A DNA stretch of 64,000 bases from NCBI RefSeq assembly GCF_012272825.1, contig NZ_JAAWWS010000137.1, forward strand, positions 1-64,000, written 5' to 3'. The translations under genes and the position numbers were made by a program. The stretch's first letter is position 1. Every line of letters begins with the position of its first letter. This document shows positions 8,649 through 18,277 of this stretch, piece after piece. The notes beneath the pieces are model-generated. The model made no database searches and had not been told where the DNA came from. It saw only the letters and a list, made by a program, of their open reading frames with translations. The DNA comes from Wenzhouxiangella sp. XN79A (GTDB taxonomy: Bacteria > Pseudomonadota > Gammaproteobacteria > Xanthomonadales > Wenzhouxiangellaceae).

Positions 8649-9524
8649 TCATTCACCGACCCGGTCCTGGGTCCGGCGTTCGAAATCGCTGGGTTCGTGG
8701 CGCTCGTGCAGCTGCATGGACGGCTCGCCGAACGTGCGGTTGACCATCCGGCCGCGGCTGACGGCGGGGCGAGCGTCGATGGTCGTCGCCCAGCGCATGA
8801 CGTGGACGTATTCCTCGACCTGCAGGAACTCGGCCGCCTCGTACAGCCGGCCCAGTACCAGCTGGCCGTACCAGGGCCAGATCGCCATGTCGGCGATCGA
8901 GTAGCCGCCGCCGGCCATCCACTCGTGCTCGGCGAGGTGACGATCGAGCACGTCGAGCTGGCGCTTGGCCTCCATCGCGAAGCGGTCGATGCAGTACTTG
9001 ATCTTCACCGGCGCGTAGGCGTAGAAGTGGCCGAAGCCGCCGCCCAGGTAGGGCGCTGAGCCCATCTGCCAGAACAGCCAGTTCATGCATTCGGTGCGGC
9101 CATGCTGGTCGGTCGGCAGGAAGGCACCGAATTTCTCGGCCAGGTACAGCAGGATGCTGCCGGACTCGAACACCCGGATATGCGGCTCGACGGAGCGGTC
9201 GAGCAGGGCGGGGATCTTCGAGTTCGGGTTGATCTCGACGAAGCCGGAGCCGAACTGGTCGCCTTCGCCGATCCGGATCAGCCAGGCGTCGTACTCGGCG
9301 TCGCGGTGGCCCAGCGCCAGCAGCTCCTCGAACAGCACCGTGACCTTGACGCCGTTCGGCGTGGCCAGCGAGTAGAGCTGGTGCGGATGCGCCCCGACCG
9401 GCAGGGCCTGGTCGTGCGTGGCGCCGGCGGTCGGTCGGTTGATGTTGGCGAATCGACCGCCGTTGCCCGGCTCCCAGCGCCAGATCTTCGGTGGGGTGTA
9501 CTCGGTATCGGTCATGTCGGACAT
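8649..9524 (-). CDS. yghU: YghU-type glutathione S-transferase
   Basis: A 291-residue Nu-class glutathione transferase / disulfide-bond oxidoreductase. It has the long N-terminal extension of YghU (IWRWEPGNGGRFANINRP), the thioredoxin-like domain with LYSLATPNGVKVTVLFEELL in place of a catalytic Ser/Tyr/Cys, and the NPNSKIPALLD and FESGSILLYLAEKFG glutathione-site motifs. A helical C-terminal domain ends in the SIADMAIWPWYG block. Such enzymes bind two glutathiones and reduce disulfides or peroxides. An in-frame ATG at 9515 is an alternative start. Confidence 0.88.
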   Translation of the reverse strand: MSDMTDTEYTPPKIWRWEPGNGGRFANINRPTAGATHDQALPVGAHPHQLYSLATPNGVKVTVLFEELLALGHRDAEYDAWLIRIGEGDQFGSGFVEINPNSKIPALLDRSVEPHIRVFESGSILLYLAEKFGAFLPTDQHGRTECMNWLFWQMGSAPYLGGGFGHFYAYAPVKIKYCIDRFAMEAKRQLDVLDRHLAEHEWMAGGGYSIADMAIWPWYGQLVLGRLYEAAEFLQVEEYVHVMRWATTIDARPAVSRGRMVNRTFGEPSMQLHERHEPSDFERRTQDRVGE

Positions 9525-9695
9525 TCCAGCGTGAATTCTTGAAGTGTACGCATCGGACCGGGTTGGCCGGGGCTTGCTTGCGCAGCGATTGCTTCCGATG
9601 GCCGCGAGCGATCGCGGGATCCCCGGCCGAAGTCGGCCGCCGGGTCGACCGGCGATTCCCTGGAATCGCGCCTGGCCGGACGGGCAGCGACCTGA

Positions 9696-10373
9696 TCAAG
9701 GCTTCAGGTCAGGCCCGACGGACAGCTCCCGGCTTGTCTGGCGCATTGCCCGGTACAACGCCAGATTCCACTCCGCGCCCGACAGCCCGGTGTGGTCCAG
9801 CGGGTCGTCGGTTTCCGGTTCGAGCCCGAAGCGCTCGGCGACCCGGTCGTTGACCAACGCCGTGGCGCCGAGACCGAAGGCCATCGACGGCAGGTCCAGC
9901 ACGAACCAGGTGTAGAGATCGCGGACCGTGCTGCCGTGCTCGGTCAGCAGCGCGTCGAGGAATGCCCGGTCGAACGGCGCGTTGTAGGCGGTCAGGATGA
10001 AGCGACGAGGATCGGCGTGCTGTCGATGGAAGTCCAGGATCCGTTCTACGGCCTGAGCAGGGAGCAGCGCATCGAGCTCGGCCCAGCGCTGTTCGGAATA
10101 GCCGTTGATCGAGCGCGCGACGTCGCCGGCCCGCTCCGGATGGCGCGGATGGATGCGCAGGAACAGCCGGTCGAGTTCCTCGCCGTCCAGCGTGGTGTAG
10201 ATCATGCCGATGTCGATCATCTCGTGATAGCCGGGCTCCAGCCCGGTGGTTTCGACATCGATGATCGCAAGGCCCCAGTCGCCGGGCTCGTTGTCGGGCC
10301 ACGGGCTCTGGGCGGCGCCCGATACCGGGACGAGCAGCAACAGCGCGAGCAGGTGGAAAACGGTGGCAGGCAT
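9696..10373 (-). CDS. Exported DEDDh-type 3'-5' exonuclease-like protein
   Basis: 225 residues. The first 22 form a clear signal peptide (hydrophobic LLALLLLVPVSGAAQ, cleavage after GAA or AAQ), so the protein should leave the cytoplasm. The rest is a DnaQ/RNase T-like fold. Exo I is present as IDVETTG (D39, E41) and Exo II as the YNAPFDRAF segment. Exo III is HTGLSGAEWN, with the histidine present but the final metal-binding Asp (His+5) replaced by Gly. An exported member of this family is unusual and the missing Asp makes activity doubtful. It lies upstream of nothing obvious and follows the TonB-like gene on the same strand. Confidence 0.72.
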   Translation of the reverse strand: MPATVFHLLALLLLVPVSGAAQSPWPDNEPGDWGLAIIDVETTGLEPGYHEMIDIGMIYTTLDGEELDRLFLRIHPRHPERAGDVARSINGYSEQRWAELDALLPAQAVERILDFHRQHADPRRFILTAYNAPFDRAFLDALLTEHGSTVRDLYTWFVLDLPSMAFGLGATALVNDRVAERFGLEPETDDPLDHTGLSGAEWNLALYRAMRQTSRELSVGPDLKP

Positions 10374-10400
10374 GATCGAACTCGCTGGTCGGGAAGGGCG

Positions 10401-11192
10401 TCAGGGTACGACGTTGGCGCCCGGATCGGCATCGACGGACCGTTCGCGCAGCGCGGCGGGCGCCGGTGCGTAGTCGAGGTCGTCCGGCGGCGGTGCGGTT
10501 CCGCGCTGGCGACCGCAGGCCCAGGCCAGCGTCACCGTCATCGCCTTCCACGGGTGGGTCAGTTCGGCGAAGCTGGGTGCGGGAGCGCGCGTGCAGACCG
10601 CCTGGCCGTTGGCCAGCACGTAGTAGCCGCGTCGTTCGCCGATCTGCGAGCCCCAGGTCTCCGAGCGCGGCCGGACCGGGCCGACGTAGGGATTCATCCA
10701 GCCGCCGCCGATCGGCAGCCCGCGAATCGGCTCGCCGCGCCGGGCCCAGGGCACGGCCGTCGGCGGCTCCGCGCTGCCGGGTGGTCCGGGTCGAGCCTCC
10801 GGGTCCTCGATCGGCAGGCCGTCCGCGAGTTGCATTCGAAGTCGATCGAGATCGATCGCGGGGCTGCGGTCCTGCGGCGTCGCTTGTACCGCGGGTTCGG
10901 CCGCCGCACTGCGATCGCGAGCCGGCTGCAGCGTCGATTCGATGGGCAGCTCACGCGGCGGCACGCCGGAGGATTCGGCCGGCGGCGCGGGCACCGTGGG
11001 CTGAATCGGCCTGGCCGGATCGGCGTCGGATGCCGGACGCGGCGTCGCGACCAGCGCAACGCGGACGATGTCCGACGTTGGCGTACGCAGCGGGGGCGGG
11101 GGCTCGACGAGCAGGACCAGAAGCATTGCCGCAGCGGCATGCAGCCCGAGCGACAGCGCGGCGGCGCGAACCGCGACGGCGCGAGCGGGCAT
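10401..11192 (-). CDS. Membrane-anchored proline-rich protein, TonB-like layout
   Basis: A protein of 263 residues that I do not recognise. It starts with a signal anchor (about residues 10-30) followed by EPPPPL, then a proline/alanine-rich linker of about 110 residues. A C-terminal domain of about 100 residues (from GWMNPYVGP on) has two cysteines (AVCTR and WACGR) and aromatic residues. The anchor plus proline linker recalls TonB energy transducers, but the C-terminal domain does not show the TonB YP motif. The start is uncertain: ATG at 11192 puts the anchor at the N-terminus, while an ATG at 11279 would add 29 residues. Neither has a good ribosome binding site. Confidence 0.6.
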   Translation of the reverse strand: MPARAVAVRAAALSLGLHAAAAMLLVLLVEPPPPLRTPTSDIVRVALVATPRPASDADPARPIQPTVPAPPAESSGVPPRELPIESTLQPARDRSAAAEPAVQATPQDRSPAIDLDRLRMQLADGLPIEDPEARPGPPGSAEPPTAVPWARRGEPIRGLPIGGGWMNPYVGPVRPRSETWGSQIGERRGYYVLANGQAVCTRAPAPSFAELTHPWKAMTVTLAWACGRQRGTAPPPDDLDYAPAPAALRERSVDADPGANVVP

Positions 11193-11304
11193 GGCAGCGG
11201 TTCGGATGGGCGCGAGGCGGGCCGATGCCGCCCTCTCGGGCGAGTCCGGGCCGAAGATGGGGGTTGATGTGCCTGGCATGCCGGCCGGTCGACAAACGAC
11301 AGAC

Positions 11305-11313
11305 TGGTACACT
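11305..11313 (+). promoter_or_regulatory. Possible extended -10 promoter of icd
   Basis: TGGTACACT fits an extended -10 (TGn + TACACT, 4 of 6 to TATAAT) 41 bases before the icd ATG, in a short AT-richer stretch between divergent genes. No convincing -35 was found. Confidence 0.35.
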
Positions 11314-11354
11314 ACGCGTCTTGCTGTTTTCCATTGGTTAAGAGGACGCATCGC

Positions 11355-12607
<1,253 letters not shown>

Positions 12608-12608
<1 letters not shown>

Positions 12609-13396
12609 TGGGCTGGAACGACGTCCGTGCCGCGCTGGCCGAAACCGACCCGCGGGCCAAGTGCCGGCGGGTCGATCGCCTTTGGGCGGATGTCGACTCC
12701 GGGGCCTTCGTGCCCCGGGATCCCGGTGGGGTGGACGTACCCGACGTCGGCCGACCCGAGCGGCCGGCGCGAGTCCATCCGTCGGCCCTGCCGCGACGCG
12801 GCCTCGGCAGCGTCGAAGGCCGCGTGGCATTGCTCCATGCGGTCGCCCACATCGAGTTCAATGCGATCAATCTCGGCCTGGATGCATCGCTGCGTTTTCC
12901 GGGCATGCCCGATGAGTTCTACCGCGACTGGCTCAGCGTCGCGGCCGACGAAGCCCGTCACTTCCGGCTGCTTGCCGAGCGGCTCGACCGGCTCGGCGCC
13001 GCCTACGGCGACCTGCCGGCCCATAACGGGCTGTGGGACATGGCCGAGAAGACGGCCGACGATGTGCTGGTGCGCATGGCGCTGGTGCCGCGGGTGCTGG
13101 AGGCGCGCGGTCTCGACGTCACGCCGGGCATGATCGACAAACTGCGCGCGGTCGGCGATCTCGACAGCGTGGCCTGCCTGGAGGTCATCCTCGAGGAAGA
13201 AGTCCGCCACGTCGCGATCGGCAGCCGCTGGTTCCGCTTCTGCTGCGAAGGTCGGGACCTGGATCCCGAACCGACCTTCCGCGGACTGCTGCGGGACCAT
13301 TTCGGCGGGGCGCTGCGCGGTCCGTTCAATCACTCGGCGCGCCGAGAGGCCGGATTCAGCGCGCCGGAGCTCGAAGCGCTGGAGGCCATGGCGTGA
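12608..13396 (+). CDS. Ferritin-like DUF455 family protein
   Basis: 262 residues with the DUF455 ferritin-like helical core. The acidic and histidine residues expected at a dimetal site are seen in three helices: HAVAHIEFNAI, ADEARHF and LEEEVRHVAIG. Family members are of unknown substrate but related to diiron oxygenases. The ATG overlaps the icd stop by one base. The gene overlaps the lipocalin gene (GTGA), giving a four-gene chain icd-DUF455-blc-oxidoreductase. Confidence 0.85.
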
Positions 13397-13938
13397 ACTG
13401 GAAGCACTGGATTCCGCTGCTCGGGCTGTCGCTGGCCGGCTGCGGCGGCGCGTCGAAAGCACCGCTGGAGCTGGTCGACGCGGTCGACCTGGCGCGCTAC
13501 CAGGGCACCTGGTACGAGATTGCCAAGCTGCCGAACCGGTTCCAGGACCAGTGCGTGGCCGGAACCCGGGCCGAATACACGCTGCTCGACGACGGCCGGG
13601 TCGAGGTCATCAACCGCTGTCGACTGGCCAGCGGCGCAACCGAGGAAGTCCGCGGCAGGGCCCGCCGGCCCGATCCGGATCGTCCGGCCGCGCTGGAAGT
13701 CCGATTCGCACCCGCCTGGCTGAGCTGGCTCCCGATGGTCTGGGGCGATTACCAGGTCATGGCGCTGGATCGTGGCTACCGGTGGGCGCTGGTCGGCGAG
13801 CCCTCGCGGAAGTTCCTGTGGATTCTTTCGCGTACACGCGGGCTGCCTCGCGCCCGGATCGACGAGCTTCTGGCCGAAGCCCGGCGTCAGGGGTTTCCGG
13901 TCGACCGGATCGATTTCACGCCACAGGACGACGAATGA
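13393..13938 (+). CDS. blc: Outer membrane lipocalin lipoprotein (Blc)
   Basis: Starts at a GTG overlapping the previous stop. A lipoprotein signal ends in the lipobox LSLAGC, so the mature protein is lipid-anchored at about Cys17. The lipocalin signature GTWYEIAKLPNRFQ follows, with a second motif DYQVMALDRGYRWALVG and the RTRGL segment late in the chain. Blc-type lipocalins bind fatty acids or lysophospholipids at the outer membrane. The length (181 residues) is usual for the family. Confidence 0.9.
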   Translation: MNWKHWIPLLGLSLAGCGGASKAPLELVDAVDLARYQGTWYEIAKLPNRFQDQCVAGTRAEYTLLDDGRVEVINRCRLASGATEEVRGRARRPDPDRPAALEVRFAPAWLSWLPMVWGDYQVMALDRGYRWALVGEPSRKFLWILSRTRGLPRARIDELLAEARRQGFPVDRIDFTPQDDE

Positions 13939-14909
13939 TGTTCGATACCCTTGTGATCGGCGCCGGCTGGGCCGGACTGACCGCCGCTGCGCGCTTGACC
14001 GAGGCCGGGCAACGGGTGCAGGTGGTCGAGAAGTCGCGCGGGCCCGGCGGGCGCAGCGCGACCCGCCGTGACGACAAGAACCGGTTCGATCACGGCGCCC
14101 AGTACTTCACGGCGCGCTCGGCCGCGTTCGGCCGGCAGATCCAGCAGTGGCGCGATGACGGCTGGATCGAGAAATGGACGCCGAGGCTTGCCGTGCTGGG
14201 TGGGGACGGTGGTCATCGCGATACCGAGAACGTCCAGCGTTTCGTGGCCGTGCCCGGCATGAACGGGGTCTGCCGAAGGCTGGCCGAAGGTCTGGAGTGC
14301 CGCTTCCGCTCGCGGGTCGAGCGGCTGGAGTTCGAGGCCCACTGGACTGCCATGCTGGAGGACGGCGAAGTGATCGAGGCGCGCCGCGTACTGGTCACCG
14401 CGCCGCCGGCCCAGGCCGCGGCCCTGCTGGGTCCGACCCATCCCTTGCATGGCGAGCTGGCCGGGACCGTGTTTCATCCCTGTATCACGCTGATGGCGGC
14501 GTTCGAACGAGCGCTCGAGCCGCGCTTCGACGCGGCCTTCGTCAACGACGACCCGACCCTCGACTGGATCGCACGCAACTCCAGCAAGCCGGGGCGCAGC
14601 GGCGAATGCTGGGTGGCGCACGCGACCGCCGAATGGTCCCGGGCGCATCTCGAAGAAGACGTCGAGTCGCTGGCCGCCGCGCTGGCGCCGGCGCTCTGCG
14701 CGCGGCTGGAGGTGCCGGAAGCGAGCCTGAAATCCGTGGCTGCGCACCGCTGGCGCTATGCGCAGGCGGCCGCGCCACGTCAGGACGGCGTGCTGGTCCA
14801 TGCCGAGCAGCGACTGGTCGTGGCCGGCGACTGGCTGGCGGGAAGCCGCGTCGAGGGCGCCTGGTCCAGCGGCCGGAAGGCAGCGGACTGGTTGGCCGGA
14901 ACGGGTTGA
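13935..14909 (+). CDS. FAD-dependent amine oxidase-like (renalase-like) oxidoreductase
   Basis: 324 residues with an N-terminal FAD-binding Rossmann motif (VIGAGWAGLTAAARL, then an E binding ribose in VVEKSRGPGG) and the GGRSATRR segment of flavin monooxygenase/renalase-like proteins. The C-terminal motif VVAGDWLAGSRVEGAWSSG contacts the flavin in this family. The substrate is unknown. Tandem ATGs at 13935 and 13938 overlap the lipocalin stop. The gene closes the operon begun by icd; folD follows after 75 bases with its own possible promoter. Confidence 0.82.
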   Translation: MMFDTLVIGAGWAGLTAAARLTEAGQRVQVVEKSRGPGGRSATRRDDKNRFDHGAQYFTARSAAFGRQIQQWRDDGWIEKWTPRLAVLGGDGGHRDTENVQRFVAVPGMNGVCRRLAEGLECRFRSRVERLEFEAHWTAMLEDGEVIEARRVLVTAPPAQAAALLGPTHPLHGELAGTVFHPCITLMAAFERALEPRFDAAFVNDDPTLDWIARNSSKPGRSGECWVAHATAEWSRAHLEEDVESLAAALAPALCARLEVPEASLKSVAAHRWRYAQAAAPRQDGVLVHAEQRLVVAGDWLAGSRVEGAWSSGRKAADWLAGTG

Positions 14910-14972
14910 TCGAACGCCCGGACCGAGCTCGGACGAGGGCGCTGCGACATCGGTGCGTCATCGAACAGCAGG

Positions 14973-14978
14973 TACACT
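14973..14978 (+). promoter_or_regulatory. Possible -10 element of folD
   Basis: TACACT ends six bases before the folD ATG. No Shine-Dalgarno is visible between them, so a leaderless mRNA would result if this is the true -10. No good -35 was found. Confidence 0.25.
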
Positions 14979-14984
14979 GGAGCC

Positions 14985-15860
14985 ATGGCAGAAACCTCCC
15001 AATCCGCGCACGTGCTCGATGGCCGCGCCGTTGCCGATCGACTGATCGAGAACGTCGCCCAGGCCGTACGCCAATCGGTGGATCGCGGCCGCCGACCGCC
15101 CGGTCTTGCCGTGGTGCTGGTCGGTGACGATCCGGCTTCGGACGTATACGTCGGCAACAAGGTCAAGGCCTGCGCCCGGGCCGGGCTGGTTTCGCGCGAT
15201 TTCCGGTTGCCGCACGGCACCGACCAGAACAGCCTGCTGGCGCTGATCGACGATCTCAACGCCGATGACGAAATCGACGGCATCCTGGTCCAGCTGCCGC
15301 TGCCGGCCCACATGGACGAACTGGAAGTGACCCGCCGCATCGACGCCGCGAAGGACGTCGATGGATTCCACCCCTTCAATGTCGGCCGGCTGGCGCTGCG
15401 CGATCCCGGTGTGCGGCCGTGTACGCCGCGTGGGGTCATGACGCTGCTCAACCATTACCACCTGTCGCCGAAGGGGCACCATGCCGTGATGGTCGGCGCG
15501 AGCAACATCGTCGGCCGGCCGCTGGCACTCGAACTGCTGCTGGCCGGGGCGACGACCAGCGTGGCGCATCGGTTCACCAACAATCTCGAAGCGCTGGTCC
15601 GCCAGGCCGACTACCTGTTCGTTGCCGTCGGCAAGCCCGGCATCGTCGACGCCGAATGGATCCGCGAAGGCACCGTGGTCGTGGATATCGGCATTCATCG
15701 CGGCGATGACGGCAGACTCCGCGGCGACCTCGACTTCGATGCCGCAGCGCAGCGCGCCGGCTGGATCACCCCCGTGCCCGGCGGCGTCGGTCCGATGACG
15801 GTGGCCAGCCTGATGCAGAACACCGCCGAGGCAGCCGGCCTCGTGGTGCGCGCGCCATGA
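14985..15860 (+). CDS. folD: Methylenetetrahydrofolate dehydrogenase / cyclohydrolase FolD
   Basis: Interconverts 5,10-methylene-THF and 10-formyl-THF in one-carbon metabolism. The 291-residue protein has the YVGNKVKACARAG segment (catalytic Lys of the KxxxY arrangement), the DGILVQLPLPAHMD signature and the NADP-binding GASNIVGRPLALELL loop. It ends in the PGGVGPMTVASLMQNT motif. It overlaps tatT by four bases. Confidence 0.96.
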   Translation: MAETSQSAHVLDGRAVADRLIENVAQAVRQSVDRGRRPPGLAVVLVGDDPASDVYVGNKVKACARAGLVSRDFRLPHGTDQNSLLALIDDLNADDEIDGILVQLPLPAHMDELEVTRRIDAAKDVDGFHPFNVGRLALRDPGVRPCTPRGVMTLLNHYHLSPKGHHAVMVGASNIVGRPLALELLLAGATTSVAHRFTNNLEALVRQADYLFVAVGKPGIVDAEWIREGTVVVDIGIHRGDDGRLRGDLDFDAAAQRAGWITPVPGGVGPMTVASLMQNTAEAAGLVVRAP

Positions 15861-16729
15861 GCCGGGCCCGACGCTGGTCTGGACCACTGGCTGCACTGGT
15901 CGTCGCCGCACCGATGCTCTCGGGCTGCGGTGCGTTGATCGACCGGGCGACCAGCAACTTCGCGGCCGATCTCGAACAGGCCGTGGTCAACTATGACGAG
16001 CCGATGATCGTCGAACGCGGTCTGCCGACCTTTCTGCTGATCCTCGAAGCGCGTTTGCAGGCCAACCCCGGCAACGCCCGGACCCGCCTGACCACGGCCG
16101 AGCTGACCGGCACCTACGCCGGCCTGTTCGCCGAACAACCCCAACGCCAGCGCCGGTTGGCCACCCGCGCGCTCGACCATGCCCGCCGCGGAGCCTGCGA
16201 TGCGGTCGCTGCGTTGTGCCGCATCGACGACGGTGATTTCGAGGCCTTCGAGGCGCGGCTCCAGGAACTCCCGACCGCGGCCGTGGACGAAGCCTACGTA
16301 CTGGGCACGGTCTGGGCCGCCTGGATCGCGGCGTCCAGTGACGACTTCCGCGCGCTGGCCGACCTGCCGCGGGTCGAGGCGCTGCTCGAATGGGTCGCCG
16401 AGCGGGACCCGAACCACGACGACGGCGCGGTCTGGCTGTATCTTGCCGTGCTGAATTCACAGCGCCCGCCGGCCGCCGGGGGGCGTCCGGACCTGGCCCG
16501 CGAGCAGTTCGAGCGCGCACGGAGGATTTCGCAGGGCCGGAACCTGCTGATTCCGGTTCTGATGGCCGACGAGTACGCTCGCCTGATGTTCGATCGGGAC
16601 CTGTTCGTCGAGCTGCTGGAAGGCGTGCGCGATGCCGATCCGCAGCAGGACGGCTACGTGCTGGCCAATCGCATCGCCCAGCAGCGGGCCCGTGATCTAC
16701 TTGACCAGACGTCGAGGATTTTCGACTGA
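15857..16729 (+). CDS. TatT-type lipoprotein of a TRAP transporter
   Basis: 290 residues with a lipoprotein signal (lipobox MLSGC, lipidated at about Cys24) and an otherwise alpha-helical body with degenerate TPR-like repeats. The conserved start of the mature domain (NYDEPMIVERGLPTFLLILE) and the linked dctPQM genes identify it as the TRAP-associated TPR protein first described in Treponema pallidum (TatT, Tp0956), which forms a complex with the substrate-binding protein. It overlaps folD by four bases and is followed by dctP after four bases. Confidence 0.82.
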   Translation: MSRARRWSGPLAALVVAAPMLSGCGALIDRATSNFAADLEQAVVNYDEPMIVERGLPTFLLILEARLQANPGNARTRLTTAELTGTYAGLFAEQPQRQRRLATRALDHARRGACDAVAALCRIDDGDFEAFEARLQELPTAAVDEAYVLGTVWAAWIAASSDDFRALADLPRVEALLEWVAERDPNHDDGAVWLYLAVLNSQRPPAAGGRPDLAREQFERARRISQGRNLLIPVLMADEYARLMFDRDLFVELLEGVRDADPQQDGYVLANRIAQQRARDLLDQTSRIFD

Positions 16730-16733
16730 TCCA

Positions 16734-17741
16734 ATGAAATCTATTACTTTTCTTCTACTTCTTCTGCTGCTGATGCCGGCAGTGAATGCCCAGCAGCTCA
16801 AGATCGCCGCGCTGGCTCCCGACGGTTCGAGCTGGATGGAATCCTTGAACGCCGCCGGCGACCGGATCGAGGAGGCCAGCGACGGCGAGGTCCGCATCCG
16901 CTTCTATCCCGGCGGCGTGATGGGCGATGCCGATACGGTGCTGCGCCGGATCCGCCTGGGCCAGCTGCATGGCGGTGTGTTCACCGTCGGCGAACTGGCC
17001 GGTGTGGCGCCGGAGTCGAACCTGTATTCGCTGCCGTTCCAGTTCCGCAACGCCGAAGAACTGGCCGCGCTGCGCGACGAATTCGACCCGCTGATCCTCG
17101 ACGCACTGTACGAGGGCGGCATGATGGCGCCGGCGATCTCCAACGGCGGCTTCGCCTACCTGTTCTCGCGCCAGCCGTTCACCGCGCCGGCGGATGTTTC
17201 CGCCGACCTGCGCGTCTGGATTCCGGAAGGCGACCCGCTTTCGCGCCGGACGCTGGAGCGCATCGGTGCCAGCGCGGTACCGATGAGCATGGCCGAGGTC
17301 TACACCGGCCTGCAGACCGGCACCATCGACACCTTCGGCAGTACCGTCTCGGGGGCCATCATCCTGCAGTGGCACACCCGCGCGAAGTACATGCTCGACC
17401 TGCCGGTGCTGGCGACCGCCGGTACGCTGGCGATCGACCGGAAGGCCTTCGAGAAACTGGACCCTGCGCACCAGGCGATCGTGCGCCAGCACTTCGGCGA
17501 CGCGTTGCGGGCCCAGGAAGCCGCGGTCGTCGACGAGAACATCCAGGCTCGGGCGGCGCTGGTCGAGGAGGGCATCGAAATCCTGCAGCCGGCGCCCGAC
17601 GGGGTCGAGGAATGGACGGCGCGGGCCAATGCCGTGCTCAATGAAATGCTCGAAGCCGGCGAGTTCGAGGTCCCCGGCCTGGATCGGCTGCGCGAGCGAC
17701 TCGACGAACTGCGCGGCGCAGACGCGTCCGCCACGCCGTGA
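16734..17741 (+). CDS. dctP: TRAP transporter substrate-binding protein (DctP family)
   Basis: 335 residues. A signal peptide (KSITFLLLLLLLMPAVNA) is followed by a DctP fold: LKIAALAPDGSSWMESLNAA, the GGVMGDADTVLRRIRLGQL segment, and the MSMAEVYTGLQTGTIDTFGS motif that carries the selectivity region. The usual arginine that binds the ligand carboxylate (in a VRxxG-like position) is not obvious; here the segment reads LRVWIPEG. The ligand is therefore not predictable and may not be a simple C4-dicarboxylate. Context (TatT, DctQ, DctM) fits a TatPT-type TRAP system. Confidence 0.87.
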   Translation: MKSITFLLLLLLLMPAVNAQQLKIAALAPDGSSWMESLNAAGDRIEEASDGEVRIRFYPGGVMGDADTVLRRIRLGQLHGGVFTVGELAGVAPESNLYSLPFQFRNAEELAALRDEFDPLILDALYEGGMMAPAISNGGFAYLFSRQPFTAPADVSADLRVWIPEGDPLSRRTLERIGASAVPMSMAEVYTGLQTGTIDTFGSTVSGAIILQWHTRAKYMLDLPVLATAGTLAIDRKAFEKLDPAHQAIVRQHFGDALRAQEAAVVDENIQARAALVEEGIEILQPAPDGVEEWTARANAVLNEMLEAGEFEVPGLDRLRERLDELRGADASATP

Positions 17742-18277
17742 GCGAAGGCGCTCCGGAGGGGGCGAACGGGCACGTTCCGGCCACCGCCTTCGGTCGCTGG
17801 ATCCGCCATCTGGAGGTCGGCCTGCTCGGCGTGCTCTTCGTTGCCCTGGTCCTGCTCGGCCTGACCCAGATCGGCCTTCGCAACCTGGCCGACAGCGCGC
17901 TGCCGTGGGCCGACCCGGCGATGCGCGCCGGCGTGCTCTGGCTGGCGATGCTGTCGGCCGCGCTGGCCGCCGACGAGGCCCGGCATATCCGCATCGACCT
18001 GCTCGGGCGTTTTCTCCCGGACGCGGCGCGTGCGATCGTCGACCGGATCATGTTCGCGATCACCTCCCTGTTCTGCATCGGCATGGTCTACCTGTCGCTT
18101 CAGACCGTCCAGCTGGAACGCGAGTTCGGTGACCTGGCCTTTCTCGATGTTCCGCGCTGGCTGGTGCTGGCGATCATTCCGGTCGGGTTTGCACTGATGG
18201 GCTGGCGCTTCATGCGCCGCGCCGTGCTCGGCAGTCCACCCGCAGCGCCGGCGGCCGCCGAGGTGCCTTCGGCATGA
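17738..18277 (+). CDS. dctQ: TRAP transporter small permease DctQ
   Basis: 179 residues with four membrane segments and the family motif AALAADEARHIRIDLLGRFLP (the conserved E/D-HIRID block). The start is a GTG overlapping the dctP stop (GTGA). The small permease pairs with DctM to form the membrane part of the sodium-driven transporter. Confidence 0.9.
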   Translation: MSEGAPEGANGHVPATAFGRWIRHLEVGLLGVLFVALVLLGLTQIGLRNLADSALPWADPAMRAGVLWLAMLSAALAADEARHIRIDLLGRFLPDAARAIVDRIMFAITSLFCIGMVYLSLQTVQLEREFGDLAFLDVPRWLVLAIIPVGFALMGWRFMRRAVLGSPPAAPAAAEVPSA

